Source: Tremella fuciformis
Lineage: Eukaryota; Basidiomycota; Tremellomycetes; Tremellales; Tremellaceae
Direction of reading: 5' to 3'
Assembly: GCA_032768795.1 (NCBI GenBank)
Contig: CP136490.1
Span: forward strand, 8,494,001 to 8,558,000
DNA: 64,000 nucleotides
In this document: piece after piece, positions 34,959 through 46,073 of the stretch
How positions within the stretch are numbered: position 1 is the first letter of the stretch
Layout of the letters: each line of letters begins with the position of its first letter
Program-made: the position numbers and the translations under genes
Notes under the pieces: model-generated
Database searches by the model: none
Told to the model about the DNA's origin: nothing
Seen by the model: only the letters and a program-made list of their open reading frames with translations

Positions 34959-35830
34959 ATCGTTACTGATCTCACCGAGGAACAGTTCAGATATCAACAG
35001 ACGTCACTGCGGTACTGTTGCGACACGCTCCAGGGGAGCTTCGAGAGAGTCGACCCAAAGGATGCTGACGTTCTCTCTGCCCTGAAGGTCTTACATACCT
35101 TGAGTACAACACCAATCTACGATCTCATGCAACCGTTCGAGGATGAAGATGCCGACAGATTCAGTCAAGCCGAGACCCTCACTGATCGCTTGAGACTGTC
35201 TTCAGAGTCCAAGTTAGCTGTATATTTCGAGCTAGATACAACGACTGGCGAGGCGGACGAGGCATTCCGGAACTCGCTCTTTGTTATTGGAGCCGGTGAG
35301 AAAGTTCCTCCGCCGGGCACGAACTGTCGCTCGGATGCCCGCCGGCTACTGCGCTGGGCGACGGAGACGGCCATGGATCTTTGCGGGACCTCAGACCTGT
35401 GCGAGATCAACGGCCTTTGCGGTACCACGGACATATATGAGCCAGGGGCGATCCACGGTCGCAACCGGGATCGGCATGAGTACAACGCCGCGCTGGAGCC
35501 GTGCGAAGACGCATATCGGGTCTGCGCGTATATGATGGATATAGCCATACGGCTTAGAACCGGGGAGCCGTGAGTGTAACAATAAACACAAAGTAGATCA
35601 GAGTACCGATGGTCAGATACCACCTCCATACGCGTCTCGGCTCAGTAATCACCAGCTCCCATCGGCTTGGCAGATTCTGTTCCGTCTTGACCACGAGGTT
35701 TCCCGATGTTGCTATGAACTGGACTGCCATCAGGCCTGTTTGGAAGCAATGGCGCCTGGAGGAGGAGGCTCGGCTGAGCCGATGGACTAGCAGATTGAGG
35801 CGTGCGATTGGGGACCACACCCACACGTAG
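34959..35830 (+). CDS. Island helical protein H5, 5' end unresolved
   Basis: Open frame from 34959 to 35569, GT-AG intron, then 35617-35830. RYCCDTLQGSFERVDPKDAD matches the first helical block of H1 and H4, and CAYMMDIAIRLRTGEP precedes a phase-2 intron as in the other family members; the last exon reads VWKQWRLEEEARLSRW. No ATG lies upstream of the conserved block before a stop codon, so either a 5' exon is missing from my model or the gene has lost its start. Function unknown. It is the last gene of the island. Confidence 0.55.
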
Positions 35831-35903
35831 AATCCTCACGATCAAGAACACTGTACACTGCACATACACGTCTCACAACACACATGCATACCCTCACTTC
35901 GTG

Positions 35904-36599
35904 TCAGACCGGGGCAAACGCCCCAAAGCCCACAAAGCCCGCCGGGCCAGCATAGGCATAGCTCCTCCCGCCTGCCCCTCCTCCACCTCGCTGTGCATGA
36001 GAAGCAGGAGGTACTGGACCCGCCAGCTGCTCGAAGAGCCAGCACACCCATCCCCACACGCCGTCAGCATAGTCAGCGGGCTCGTACCCGTCAGCGAGTA
36101 GCCTTATCCGGCGAGGCTTGCGCGTACCCCACATGGCGGGATTGTGAGAGTGTCGTAAGTCCCGCAAAGCCGCGGAGAGCTGGGGCGAAGGCGGGAGAGC
36201 GTTGATGTCGAGGTCGATATTCCGCTCCCACCCACCGAGGCACGCGGACTGGATCGGTCGCGCCGGGCAGTCTTGGTCGTACGAAGGGGCCGGCGGGTAC
36301 TCGTCTGGGTGTCCAATGGACAGCGAGAGATCGAGGGGTGGGGGCGAGTGGCGTGGTCGGGCATGCGAGGGCGAGTTGGGTGGCAGTGCGCAGGTGCGAG
36401 GGGTGGCGGGAGGCGTGGGCGGTGCGCCGGGGGTTGTGGAAGGGTAGTGAGGTGTGGGGAATGGGAGGTTGAAGGAGGACGAATGTGGTGAGGCGCAGGG
36501 AGAGGGGTACGGGTCAGAAGGTGAGTAGGGCGGTGGCTGGGCAGCGCGAGCTGCTGCTGTAGCGACTAGCTCGAGAGCGGGAGGGGCTTGCTGCGGCAT
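35904..36599 (-). CDS. Proline-rich hypothetical protein
   Basis: One 231-codon frame starting MPQQAPPALELVATAAARAA. Residues 20-110 are Pro/Ser/Thr-rich and clearly disordered. A more complex C-terminal part has WERNIDLDINALPPSP, RIRLLADGYEPADYAD and GVWGWVCWLFEQLAGP, which may bind a partner. The end is Gly/Ala-rich. No family recognised. Base composition (very GC-rich) is like the housekeeping genes and unlike the island beside it. Divergent from KIN1. Confidence 0.6.
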   Translation of the reverse strand: MPQQAPPALELVATAAARAAQPPPYSPSDPYPSPCASPHSSSFNLPFPTPHYPSTTPGAPPTPPATPRTCALPPNSPSHARPRHSPPPLDLSLSIGHPDEYPPAPSYDQDCPARPIQSACLGGWERNIDLDINALPPSPQLSAALRDLRHSHNPAMWGTRKPRRIRLLADGYEPADYADGVWGWVCWLFEQLAGPVPPASHAQRGGGGAGGRSYAYAGPAGFVGFGAFAPV

Positions 36600-37543
36600 G
36601 TTTTCGTTTTCTTTTTGGGTTGATCAGTAGGAGCGGGGGCCGCAGGAGGACTGATGAACTCCCGATTTGATAGAACATCGCACAGGCCTCTCTTTGCCGC
36701 TGTGAGGCGGAGAACGACAAAAGATCTGAGGTTGCGACTTGTCAGATTTGTGTCTTGTCGCTCCTTTGTGCATACCCCATGCAGGTCATGTCAGAGCGAC
36801 GGATCAGTGAGAAGACGGCGAAGAGAGTCAGTAAGTGACGAGCCAACAGGCCTTCTCATGCTCCGCCAACTCGGAAAGCCTTCCCGTCTCTAAGGATCAG
36901 AAGCCTAGCGCTACAGGTAAGGGTTGGCGCGTGGGCGCGGCGTGACTCTGGAACGTTGACGATGAGTCCTTGTTGCCCAATTTGTCTCGCCTCATGCTGG
37001 TCACCTGGTCGTACATACGAAGAGATGTGCTCGCTGCAGCTGTCGATGTATCCAGAAGAGTGGGACAGCAAATCCGAAACTGGACCATTGGGTGATAGCC
37101 CTGACGTCATGACCACCAGTGCAGCCATGTGGCCGGGATATTGCCGGATTACCCCGGAATGTGGCACCGACTCCGATCTCGTACCCTGAGAGCCATCTGA
37201 TCCCGCTCTCCCCTTACTGTCCCCTCTCTCTATCCATCTCGCATCTCCAACAAAGGCCTATACTATACATTCCACTCGACCACACCTACTGCGACGTCGA
37301 GACGTTACGCACTGGCCGGCCTTATCTACTCGACCGACCAACTCGCCAAAATGAGCCGAGATTGAAGGCTCCGACCCAGCCCTCTCGCTGTCTCTCTTCC
37401 GGACCCTGCGTCATCGCCCTGAAATCTCTCATTCTCATTCCCCCTTCGTCTCTCTCTTCACCTCTCTCTCGGCCGTCTCGCTCTGTGGACTCTGGACTGT
37501 GGGACGACTGTCCCGTGACTGACCGCCGGCTCGCGGTCAGACG
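36600..37543. promoter_or_regulatory. Divergent spacer upstream of KIN1
   Basis: About 940 bases. The part nearest KIN1 (37195-37480) is rich in CT tracts, typical of fungal promoters and leaders. No gene recognised. Confidence 0.4.
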
Positions 37544-40500
37544 ATGACCTCGTTCAACCCTCTTCCCGAGCACCTCCGAGCAGCAGCAGACCTGGAGAAC
37601 GGGTTGCCGACACCGACATACGGGGGAACGGTCAACACGGGGGCAGAGTGGGACTATATCATGGATAGGAGTGGGAGACGAAGGTGACGCGCACCGCCTT
37701 CTGCGCTTGCGCTGCCCACACTGACCTTCAGTCGCACGCCGTCCAGATCCCCCGCTCGAGCCCACACAGACTCCCACGTACACCGCTCGTCATCCCTCGC
37801 TCATCCGGTCGACATGAACGGCTATGGCGGTCCGTCCTCGTCCAACCCTACCTCGGCCCCCCCTCGGACACCGCCCACTTCCTTTCCTGCCCAGCCGCAA
37901 GAGCCGACGATCAATGAAGAGGCAGCGGCCGTGGTATCGAAGAGCGTGACGACCTCTAAATCGGCTTCTCAGCCCCAGGCGAGCTCGAGCAGGCAACCGG
38001 GCAAGGCGCGCGCTAGGATGGTCGGGGACTGGCAGCTGCAGAAGACGCTCGGACAGGGAAGCATGGGCAAAGTCAAGCTGGCCACGAACGTCTTTACGAA
38101 GGAAAGAGTGAGTCGGGACTCCTTTGGCGCCGAGCGGGCTGCTGATTACAGTGTGCCATCAAGATCATCCCACGATATACCGAGTCGACGCGTCGAGAGG
38201 AGCCACGTTCGGCGGAAGAAGCGGAGAAGCAGCGTCAGAAGGATGAGTCCAAGGAGATCAGGACCATACGTGAAGCCGCCATCTCGCTTCTACTGCACCA
38301 TCCCTACATCTGCGGCATGCGCGAATTCATCACCCACACAAATCACCACTACATGGTATGCGAGTTTATCGATGGCGGTCAGATGCTCGACTATATTATC
38401 TCACATGGGAGGTTGAGGGAGCGAGCAGCGAGGAAGTTTGCCCGGCAGATTGCGTCAGCCTTGGACTACTGTCATCGCAATTCCATCGTCCACCGAGATC
38501 TGAAAATCGAGAACATCCTCATCAGCAAAAACGGCAATATCAAGATTATCGATTTCGGATTGTCGAATCTGTACGCTCCGTCACGGCATCTTTCCACATT
38601 CTGTGGCTCGCTGTACTTTGCGGCGCCGGAGCTACTGAATGCCAAGCTTTACACTGGGCCCGAAGTCGACGTGTGGTCGTTTGGCATCGTTCTCTACGTT
38701 TTGGTCTGCGGCAAAGTACCCTTCGACGACCAGTCGATGCCCGCTCTACATGCCAAGATCAAGCGTGGTCTCGTTGAATATCCTGCGTGGCTCAGCAACG
38801 AGTGCAAGAGCCTGTTGAGCCGGATGCTCGTCACGAATCCGGCCGAAAGGGCCACGCTCAACGAGGTCATGCACCACCCATTCATGATGAAGGGATACGA
38901 CCATCTGCCCGACTCGCATCTCATCAACAGGGAACCGTTACGCGCAGAGGAGCTCGACCAGGAAGTCATTAATGCCATGGGAGGGTTCACTTTTGGGACG
39001 CCAGAGCAGATCCACGATGAGCTGCGGACAGTTCTGACGAGCGACGCGTATATGTCGACCGTGTCGGCTTGGGAGGCACGACGCGTACGGAAAGGACCAG
39101 GAGCGAGCTCTTCTTCGATGGCACTGAGCGATACGTCCGAGTCACCGAAAAAGAAGCGTTTCAGTGGATTCGACTTCAAACGCAAGCTGTTCAAGGAGGA
39201 GAAGAAGGCCGAGGAGACGCCTGTCAGGGAGAAGGAGCCTGCCGACCCAACAAGAGGGTATGACCCACTCATCTCGATCTACTTTTTGGCCCGGGAGAAG
39301 ATGGAGCGAGAAAAAGTGTATGGCAAGGGCCATTTCGCCTCCTCGCAAACCTCGCTCGAGACTCCTCCGCCGGTGTCGCAATACGGCATGTCCCTACCAT
39401 CCCTGCCCGTCCCACCTTCCACTCACACCCCGGGTTCATTCGTCCCTTCGACTTCTCAAACCACCAACGACGGTTTCGCTCCTCAGCCACGTGCGCGTAC
39501 AGACGATATCCCGAATCCTGTCATGCAGCATCCGACAGCGGACAAGGAGCAGTCGAACATTGCCGATCTCCCCACTGCCCATCGCCGGCAACCGTCATTA
39601 CAATCCCCTCCTTCACCTCTGGCGGCCAGTGCGCTCGACCGCGACGAGTCTGGCCTGGCTAAGCGATTCAACCTTCTTGGCCGGGGCGGTCCACCCAAGC
39701 CACCTGCCACTGCTCCTCTTCGATCCTCATCTTCGCAGAACCGAAACGACGTTGTTCCGTCGCCATCTCTACCTGGGACTGGCGAGCGGGGACGGTACCC
39801 TCAGACTATGCAGGAGAAGAAGCACGAAAGACGGGTCAGCGTTGGGAGCATTTCGTCTATCGGACGGACATCTCTTGGTCGACGGCCATCACAAAAGCCC
39901 CGGTCACCGGATGATCAGTGGCGATCACCGAAGGAAGCGGACGAGAATCAGCCTCCTTCACCCGAGGCGGACGAGGGAGAGGGCGATGCGAGCGGAGACG
40001 TCGACATCAAGCCTGTTTACCTCAAAGGCCTGTTCTCTGTTTCGACGACTTCGACCAAACCCGCGTCAGTCCTAACCAGAGATATCGCGAACGTCCTGGA
40101 TAGGATTGGGATCAAACACCGGCCAATACGTGGCGGCTTCGAATGTGTGCACGTGCCGTCGATCGACCTCGCGTCGGTGGTGGTCAATGGCGATGAGGCT
40201 TCGACGTCTTTATCGAATGTTGGCTCTCCCGGCATGAACACTGGGTCGACTGGGAGTCGGCGCAAGCCTTCACTACGACGGAAGACGAGTAAGCCACATA
40301 TCGCCTCTGGTCAAACGGAGAAGGAGCGCGGTCAGTCGCCCTTCCGCCACGGTGGATCCAGCGGTACGGTGGGCAACTCGAATGGCAACCTGGTAGAGCG
40401 GAATGGGAACGCCCATGGGAATGGCAACACGAACGGTCAGAATGGCGAGCCTACCACGCCTAGCAGGGCACAGGGGATGAAAGAGGACGATGATGCTTGG

Positions 40501-40714
40501 GCACTGGCGGCGGGTGGTGGAGCTGGCAGTCGGATGATCGTGCGGTTTGAGATCAACGTGGTCAAGGTGGGTCCCTCTGCGAGTTCAGGAAGGGAGGGGC
40601 TGATGACAGGTGCCGTGGTTGCCGTTGCATGGGATCCAATTTCGACGTGTGGGCGGTGATGCTTGGCAGTATCAGATGCTGGCCAAGACGATCCTGCGGG
40701 AGATGCGGTTGTAG
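37544..40714 (+). CDS. KIN1: Serine/threonine kinase of the KIN1/Par-1/MARK family with KA1 domain
   Basis: Exons 37544-37683, 37732-38107, 38152-40566, 40610-40714 close to 1,011 residues. The kinase domain begins GDWQLQKTLGQGSMGKVKLA (glycine loop), with CAIKIIP (Lys), HRDLKIENILI, DFGLSN, FCGSLYFAAPELL and DVWSFGIVLYVLVCGKVPF. After a long Ser/Pro-rich region, GLFSVSTTSTKP and the last exon (PWLPLHGIQFRR, WQYQMLAKTILREMRL) form the KA1 membrane-binding domain. Kin1 kinases control polarity, exocytosis and septation at the cell cortex. The overall architecture and length match fungal Kin1. Confidence 0.96.
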
Positions 40715-41249
40715 CCTGTCTACTCGAGTAGGCGTTCTTGTAGATCCCCTTCTTCTCCCACCCGTGTCATTTCTCTCTTTCTCTTTGATTGACATTGTTA
40801 TGATACCTCATGAGTCACGACTGGCTGCTGGTTGTTGTAAGGGATAGTCTCGGGAAAACTTTGTGTCCCTGTTTCCCTGGATCCGTCATGTCGTTCCCAC
40901 TTCTCTCTTCTCTCCTCTTGGTCGCTCTTGTCTGGAGAAAGAGGAGATCGGTGCCTAGTCAAAAGCCGAGCTGCGCAGAGGGCAAGGGGAGATCATGAAA
41001 GAGGTGGTTAGTCTCCTCCTCTGGGCCAAGTCCCAGGGTACTGGGCCAGGCCGAGAGAGCAGGAGCAGGGAACAGAAAAGTCGGGAAGAGTGACAGCAGC
41101 TGTACGAGTAAGAGTAGGTACAGTAGTCGTAAGCCTGTTCTGGACAAGCGGGGCTGCGAGCAGCATGGAGCATGGAGCATGTGGTCTCGTACAAGAACAG
41201 CAGCGCTCTCAGCTGTCTGTATCTGTATCTCTTGTCGAGCTGAGCCAAA
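40715..41249. other. Intergenic, about 535 bp
   Basis: Between two plus-strand genes. A 371-codon antisense frame begins here but mainly mirrors the next gene and is rejected. Confidence 0.4.
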
Positions 41250-43702
41250 ATGGAGCTCTCGCTCAACTCGACCGACGATCTGTCCTCCCCGTTCTCAGCG
41301 GCAGCTGCGACGTTCACAGCGACACCTCGATCCTCTCGCCCACATACGCCCCGCGATGCACCGCGCCCCGTCTCGCTCGCACTATCAAGCAGCACACCAC
41401 TACTCGTCCCAGAGGTAAAGAAGGCCCGCCCGACATCCATGACGATCGACCCGGCCCTACTCGACAGCAAACGCAACTCGTACTCTGGCTCCGCCTCCCC
41501 TCGAGGCTCGCCAGTCGGGCACTCAAACTCGAGGAGCAACTCGATCCGGCGTAAACCCGTCCCGCCACTCCTGGCCCTCCCCCCTTCCACCATGAGCGGC
41601 GACCTGCCCTCGTCGCACCCGTTCGCCTCGCCCTCTCTCCCGTCTCCCTCTCCACCTGGTAAAGTCGCAGCAGCCGTTGGGAAGAAGGGGAGGGGCGGCT
41701 GGGCGTCGGACAGAGAGGGGGGCTCGGGGAGTCCCACGCATACCCCGGGTATACGAGACGAGCGCGATATCTTCTTCCAGCCTCCGGGGCCGGCGCCCCC
41801 TCCGCCGCCTAGGAGGGTGCAGAAGCAGCCCACCCCCGGCATATCTGCCTCTGGGCTCGGGGTGCCGTCGCGCGAGTCGACGCCTGAGCCGGAGCTGCAC
41901 GAGGTGAAGCGTGTAGGTGCCGCTTGGCTGTCGATGCCCCCGACTACTTCTGGGCGGCGTGAACCCGCGACCGTCACTGCGACTGTGAGTGGAAGTGGGA
42001 GTGGGACAAATCGGACATGGACCGACAGACCGCTGCCGCCCACGCCGCCGCCAGAGTCCGAGCCGACCACGGACGACCCTCAGTCTGCCAGCCATAGCCA
42101 TCGGCGTCCGCCCATCCCCTCTCGCCATGCGAGCCGTGCTGGGCTAGAGGCGACCGACGACCAGGTCGCCGCTGGGATCTACGACTCGAACGACTTGCCC
42201 GTGGGCGATTCCAAGAGCGGGAGCAAGAGCAAGTCGAGGACTACTACCAAAGAGAAGCAGCCCAGCAAGCCAAAGAACGAACGGGCCGTGTCAATACTCC
42301 CGCTCGGCGAGCCCAGCGCCGACGAAGAGTTCTCGGTCTCGCGCCCGCCGTCCCAGCGGCGGATATGGGAGGCGGGGACGCTCTTCCTCAAAGACGAAAA
42401 CGGCGAGCTAGTGCCGTTCCACTCCCTCTTTCCCGTCGCGGGCGATCGATACCACGGGCGCAGAGACCACAAGGGCCGCCTGCCACGAGAATGGGAGGAC
42501 CGCGCGATGCAGGAGGCCAAGCTTGGCCGCGCCTCTCCTGCGGCCGGCACGCCGCCGCCGCCGCCGCGCACGGTCGTCTTTTTCATCCGGCACTTCTGGT
42601 GTGGGCAATGCCAAGACTACACGTTTGCCTCGCTGGGCCTGCTGGACGCGGAAGAGGTGGCGCGGCAGAACGTGCGGGTCGTCGTGGTGAGCAATGGGAG
42701 CTGGAAAATCATCAGGGCGTATCGCAAGCTCTTTGACTGCCCGTTTCCCATCCTCGTCGACGGCCCGCGCAAGCTGTACCAGCTTATGGGGTGCGTCGTT
42801 CTTCACTCGAGATCATGTTGGGTGTGAGAGCTGAAGGGAAGGATGACCAAGATGACGAATGACTTTGGGCCGCTGTTCAGTGGGAGGGCGGCCTATCATC
42901 AGTCGGGCGTACCGAAGCAGCTCCTCCGCGGGGGGTATGTGAGTCCTCTTCCTCCTTCAGCTGCCCAGATTTGGTATGCGTGGGCGGGCTGACGACAGAA
43001 CGCGCTGTTCAAGTTCCCCATGGCGAGCCCGGGCAAGCTCACCCAGCTCGGGGGCGAGTTCATATTCGGCGAGAAACAGACGTGCGAGTTTGCCCACCGC
43101 ATGACCAACACGTCGAGTGAGTCGAGTAGCATCAGTGAGAGAAGCGGGCTGACGCCAGACCACATGGAGGCGCCGGACGTATTAAGGCATGCGGGCGTAG
43201 AGAGGCCCACAAAGGCAGATACGGCCGAGGTGAGATTGGCGCAGGACCAGAAGGTCGAGGTGGAGAGGTTGGAGGCGGAGATGGTCGAGTGGCGCAAAGG
43301 GCGGAACGCGGCTTTGGCCAGGTGAGCGAGTGGGCGAGCGCAGCGAGACCCTGGCTGACATCTAGTATTCGCCAGCGCAAAGCCGCGCGGCGTGGAGAGG
43401 TATACGACCCCGCTCTGCACCCGTCGACCATGGCCTTGGGCCTGGACGAAGAGCTCGTCCAGAATGGGGAGAACGACGATCTTCTGGCGTACGGGGAAGG
43501 CGATGTGGATGTGGATGACGGCGAGGAAATGATGGACCCGCCTGAACCTCCTCAGCCTGCCCACTCTTCCTCGGCCCGGCGGGCCAGTGTGGACGAGCGA
43601 CTGAAGCGGCTGGTCATTGACGAGTCGCAGCATAACGAGGGCGAGGCTGTTGACGGTGGCGATGGTCCAGACAACCAACTGGACGTGAGCGTGGTCGAGT
43701 AG
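41250..43702 (+). CDS. Peroxiredoxin-like 2 (AhpC/TSA_2) protein with long disordered N terminus
   Basis: Exons 41250-42790, 42842-42938, 42999-43116, 43159-43321, 43366-43702 close to 751 residues. About 370 residues of Pro/Ser-rich sequence precede a thioredoxin-fold domain: GTLFLKDENGELVPFHSLF, VVFFIRHFWCGQCQDYTF with a CxxC-type WCGQC, VVVVSNGSWKIIRAYRKLF and CPFPILVDGPRKLYQLMG. This is the AhpC/TSA antioxidant family (PRXL2/AAED1 type). Such proteins are thought to act in thiol redox; substrates are unclear. The C-terminal 150 residues are charged and acidic. The long N terminus suggests protein interactions or localisation roles. Confidence 0.87.
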
Positions 43703-43836
43703 GGCAGTCAGTACAGGTGAGCCATGCATATACTACTGCATGGTTGTACGTTTGCCAGTCGTGACTCGTCATGATCGTGAAATGTCCTATAACTAGTCTT
43801 ATACAGTGTATGGAGTGTCCAGGCTCGTTCGTCTCG

Positions 43837-45811
43837 CTACAGATCGCCATGCTTGCCGCCCACGCCCAACCACCCAATCAAGCTCCCAATCGACCGCCTA
43901 CTACGTCTACTCGGCGACCCAGGCTCCGCGCCCGACTCCCCCCGCTGATGCTGGCCCTGCGCGGCGCGCACCTGCAAAGGATCCGCATACCACGTCCCGA
44001 CCTCCACGCCGACCGCATCCGTATCGCAGCCCAGCGGGAGGAAGACCCTCGGTTCTCCAGCGAGGAGCGAGACGCTCAGTCCGCCGAGGGGGTCCGTGCT
44101 GAATACCTGGCCCGTGAGTACGTCAACGACGGGTATCATGGGTTTGTAGGACGTCTGGCGGCCGGGGATGTAAGTTGTGCGTGGCGGCGAGTGGGATCCG
44201 TGATTAGTGAGGACGGTGAGGAGGGGCGGTTTGGCGATGGAGATGGTGTGGTTGTCGTGCGTCATGGGCCGCGCGAGCGTCGTGAGGAAGGGCGGGTGAT
44301 GGGTGTATGCACGGCGCCGGGCGGTGTTGAGCGTGCGGAAGAGCCGCGCGAGGGGCTGGCATCAACACGCTGGAAAGAGGGCCAGGTGAGTGGAGACTCA
44401 CCATGGTCGGGTCGTACCCGTGCAACCAGATGGCTTCGCGGTTGAGTGGGTCCATGCCGCCTGTCAAGCCCTGCCTATCAGCCCACCCGATTCCTGTGTC
44501 ACACTGAGAAGGAGGACCCACATGTTCCTGGCCCATGTAGAGGATGGGGAACCCATCACTGATGAACGGGTACACCGCCGCATTCTTCACCAGCACCTGG
44601 TCGTGCACCATCCCTGCATACCGGGGGAAATCGTGGTTGTCCAGGAAAGACCCGAGGCTGGTGGGATCAGGCAAGAGCCGATGGACCCTCTGAATCATCT
44701 CGACCAGTCCCTTCATGTCGCCGAGCGTGCCCTCGAACGCGCGCCGGAGATGCCAGTACGTCGCATAGTCCAGCAGGCTGCCCATGGCTTCGCGCTGGTA
44801 CACTGCCAGATAGGCCGGGTCGCCATGCAGCACCTCGCCGACGGCCGCCACGCCAGATTGGGCGACAAAGTCGGGCCAGAAAGTCTTGCGGACGTGCTTG
44901 ACCGTATCGACGCGCAGGGCGTCGATCGAGTATGTACTGACCAGATCGCGGATCCAGCCGTGTAGCGCCCGCACGACTTTGGGCGATTCGGTCTGTATGT
45001 TCAGCTTGAGAGATACTCTACTGCATGGAGTTGTACCCACGTTGAGGTCGGGCATCTCTTGCTTGAGCCAGCACTGCTCGATCTGCTGCGGGTCGTCCCA
45101 GTCGTCCGGCAGGCAGAAGGGGTGAAAGTCTTCTGGGGTGTCAAATGGGCCGTATTGCGGGCCCGGGCGGAAGGCGTCCTTCGATATGGCCCCGACGTGG
45201 TTGACGACCTGATCTCAGCCCTGCAGTATATGATGCGACGAGCAGTGCTCACCACGTCCACCATGAGGTACATGCCGCGAGCGTGGAGAGCGGCAGAGAG
45301 GTCGATCAGATCTTCTTTCGTGCCAAAATGAGGGTTGAGCTCTACAAGTCAGCTCCTGTCACCCTTCAGGGAGGGTCGAGCTGACCTCGCATGTCCGCCG
45401 CCCAGTAGCCTATGCGTCAGCTCGTCCTATACGCCGAGTCAGTCGACTCGCCGTGGTACGCATCGCCCAGGTCGGCCGTCGTTCCTTCAATATTGGCCAC
45501 GACGGGGGAGATCCACACTGCGCTCAGCCCTATTGCTACTACCACAGTGGACGTTGCGCACCCGTGTCAAAGCCCATCTCTTGAATGTAGCCCAACTTGC
45601 TCTCGAGGCCTTTCCACGACCCTCCGCAGTAAAGCATCGCCGCAGGGTCGCATGGCGGGCCTGCTGCTGCTTCTGGCCCATCGACGATTGGCGCCACTGC
45701 AAAGCGGTCGGTGATGACCTGATACACTGAGCGTTGACGCAGTTCGGCCAGCGTGAGAGCTGTGATCAACGTCGGTAAGGCAAGGAAGATCGGGAGGACA
45801 TGGAAAAGCAT
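43837..45811 (-). CDS. Secreted alpha-amylase, GH13
   Basis: Eight exons (45562-45811, 45452-45517, 45386-45409, 45253-45341, 45041-45208, 44522-44992, 44402-44470, 43837-44355) close to 551 residues. A signal peptide ([19 protein letters not shown]) is evident. All four GH13 regions are present: [18 protein letters not shown] (nucleophile Asp), GEVLHGD (acid Glu) and FLDNHDFPR. The C-terminal domain starts near [17 protein letters not shown]. It hydrolyses alpha-1,4-glucans outside the cell. The intron 45410-45451 starts with GC. It opens the carbohydrate cluster and would feed the sugar transporter nearby. Confidence 0.94.
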
Positions 45812-46073
45812 GGCCCGAGCGGGGAGGACGGTAGGAGGGAGGAGGGAGGAGGTCGAGGTTTATCTCGCTGGACGGTTGTCTGGCGGCATGTGTCTGACTT
45901 CGAGACGTCCACGGCGAGCGCTACTCAGTCTGAAAGAGAAAGACAGAGAAGAATGCATTGACGTCACGTCGAGACGCGTTGAGAGAAATAGGCTGAAAAG
46001 ATACGCCGAGGATAGCCCGAAGACACCCATCGATAGCGACGAGCCTAAAATTGGTCTTGCTCAGACGCATCGC

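Noticed and set aside
40955..42070. 371-codon minus-strand open frame
   Set aside because: Lies antisense to the first exon of the peroxiredoxin-like gene; low-complexity Gly/Ser/Arg sequence caused by GC-rich codon bias, no domain.
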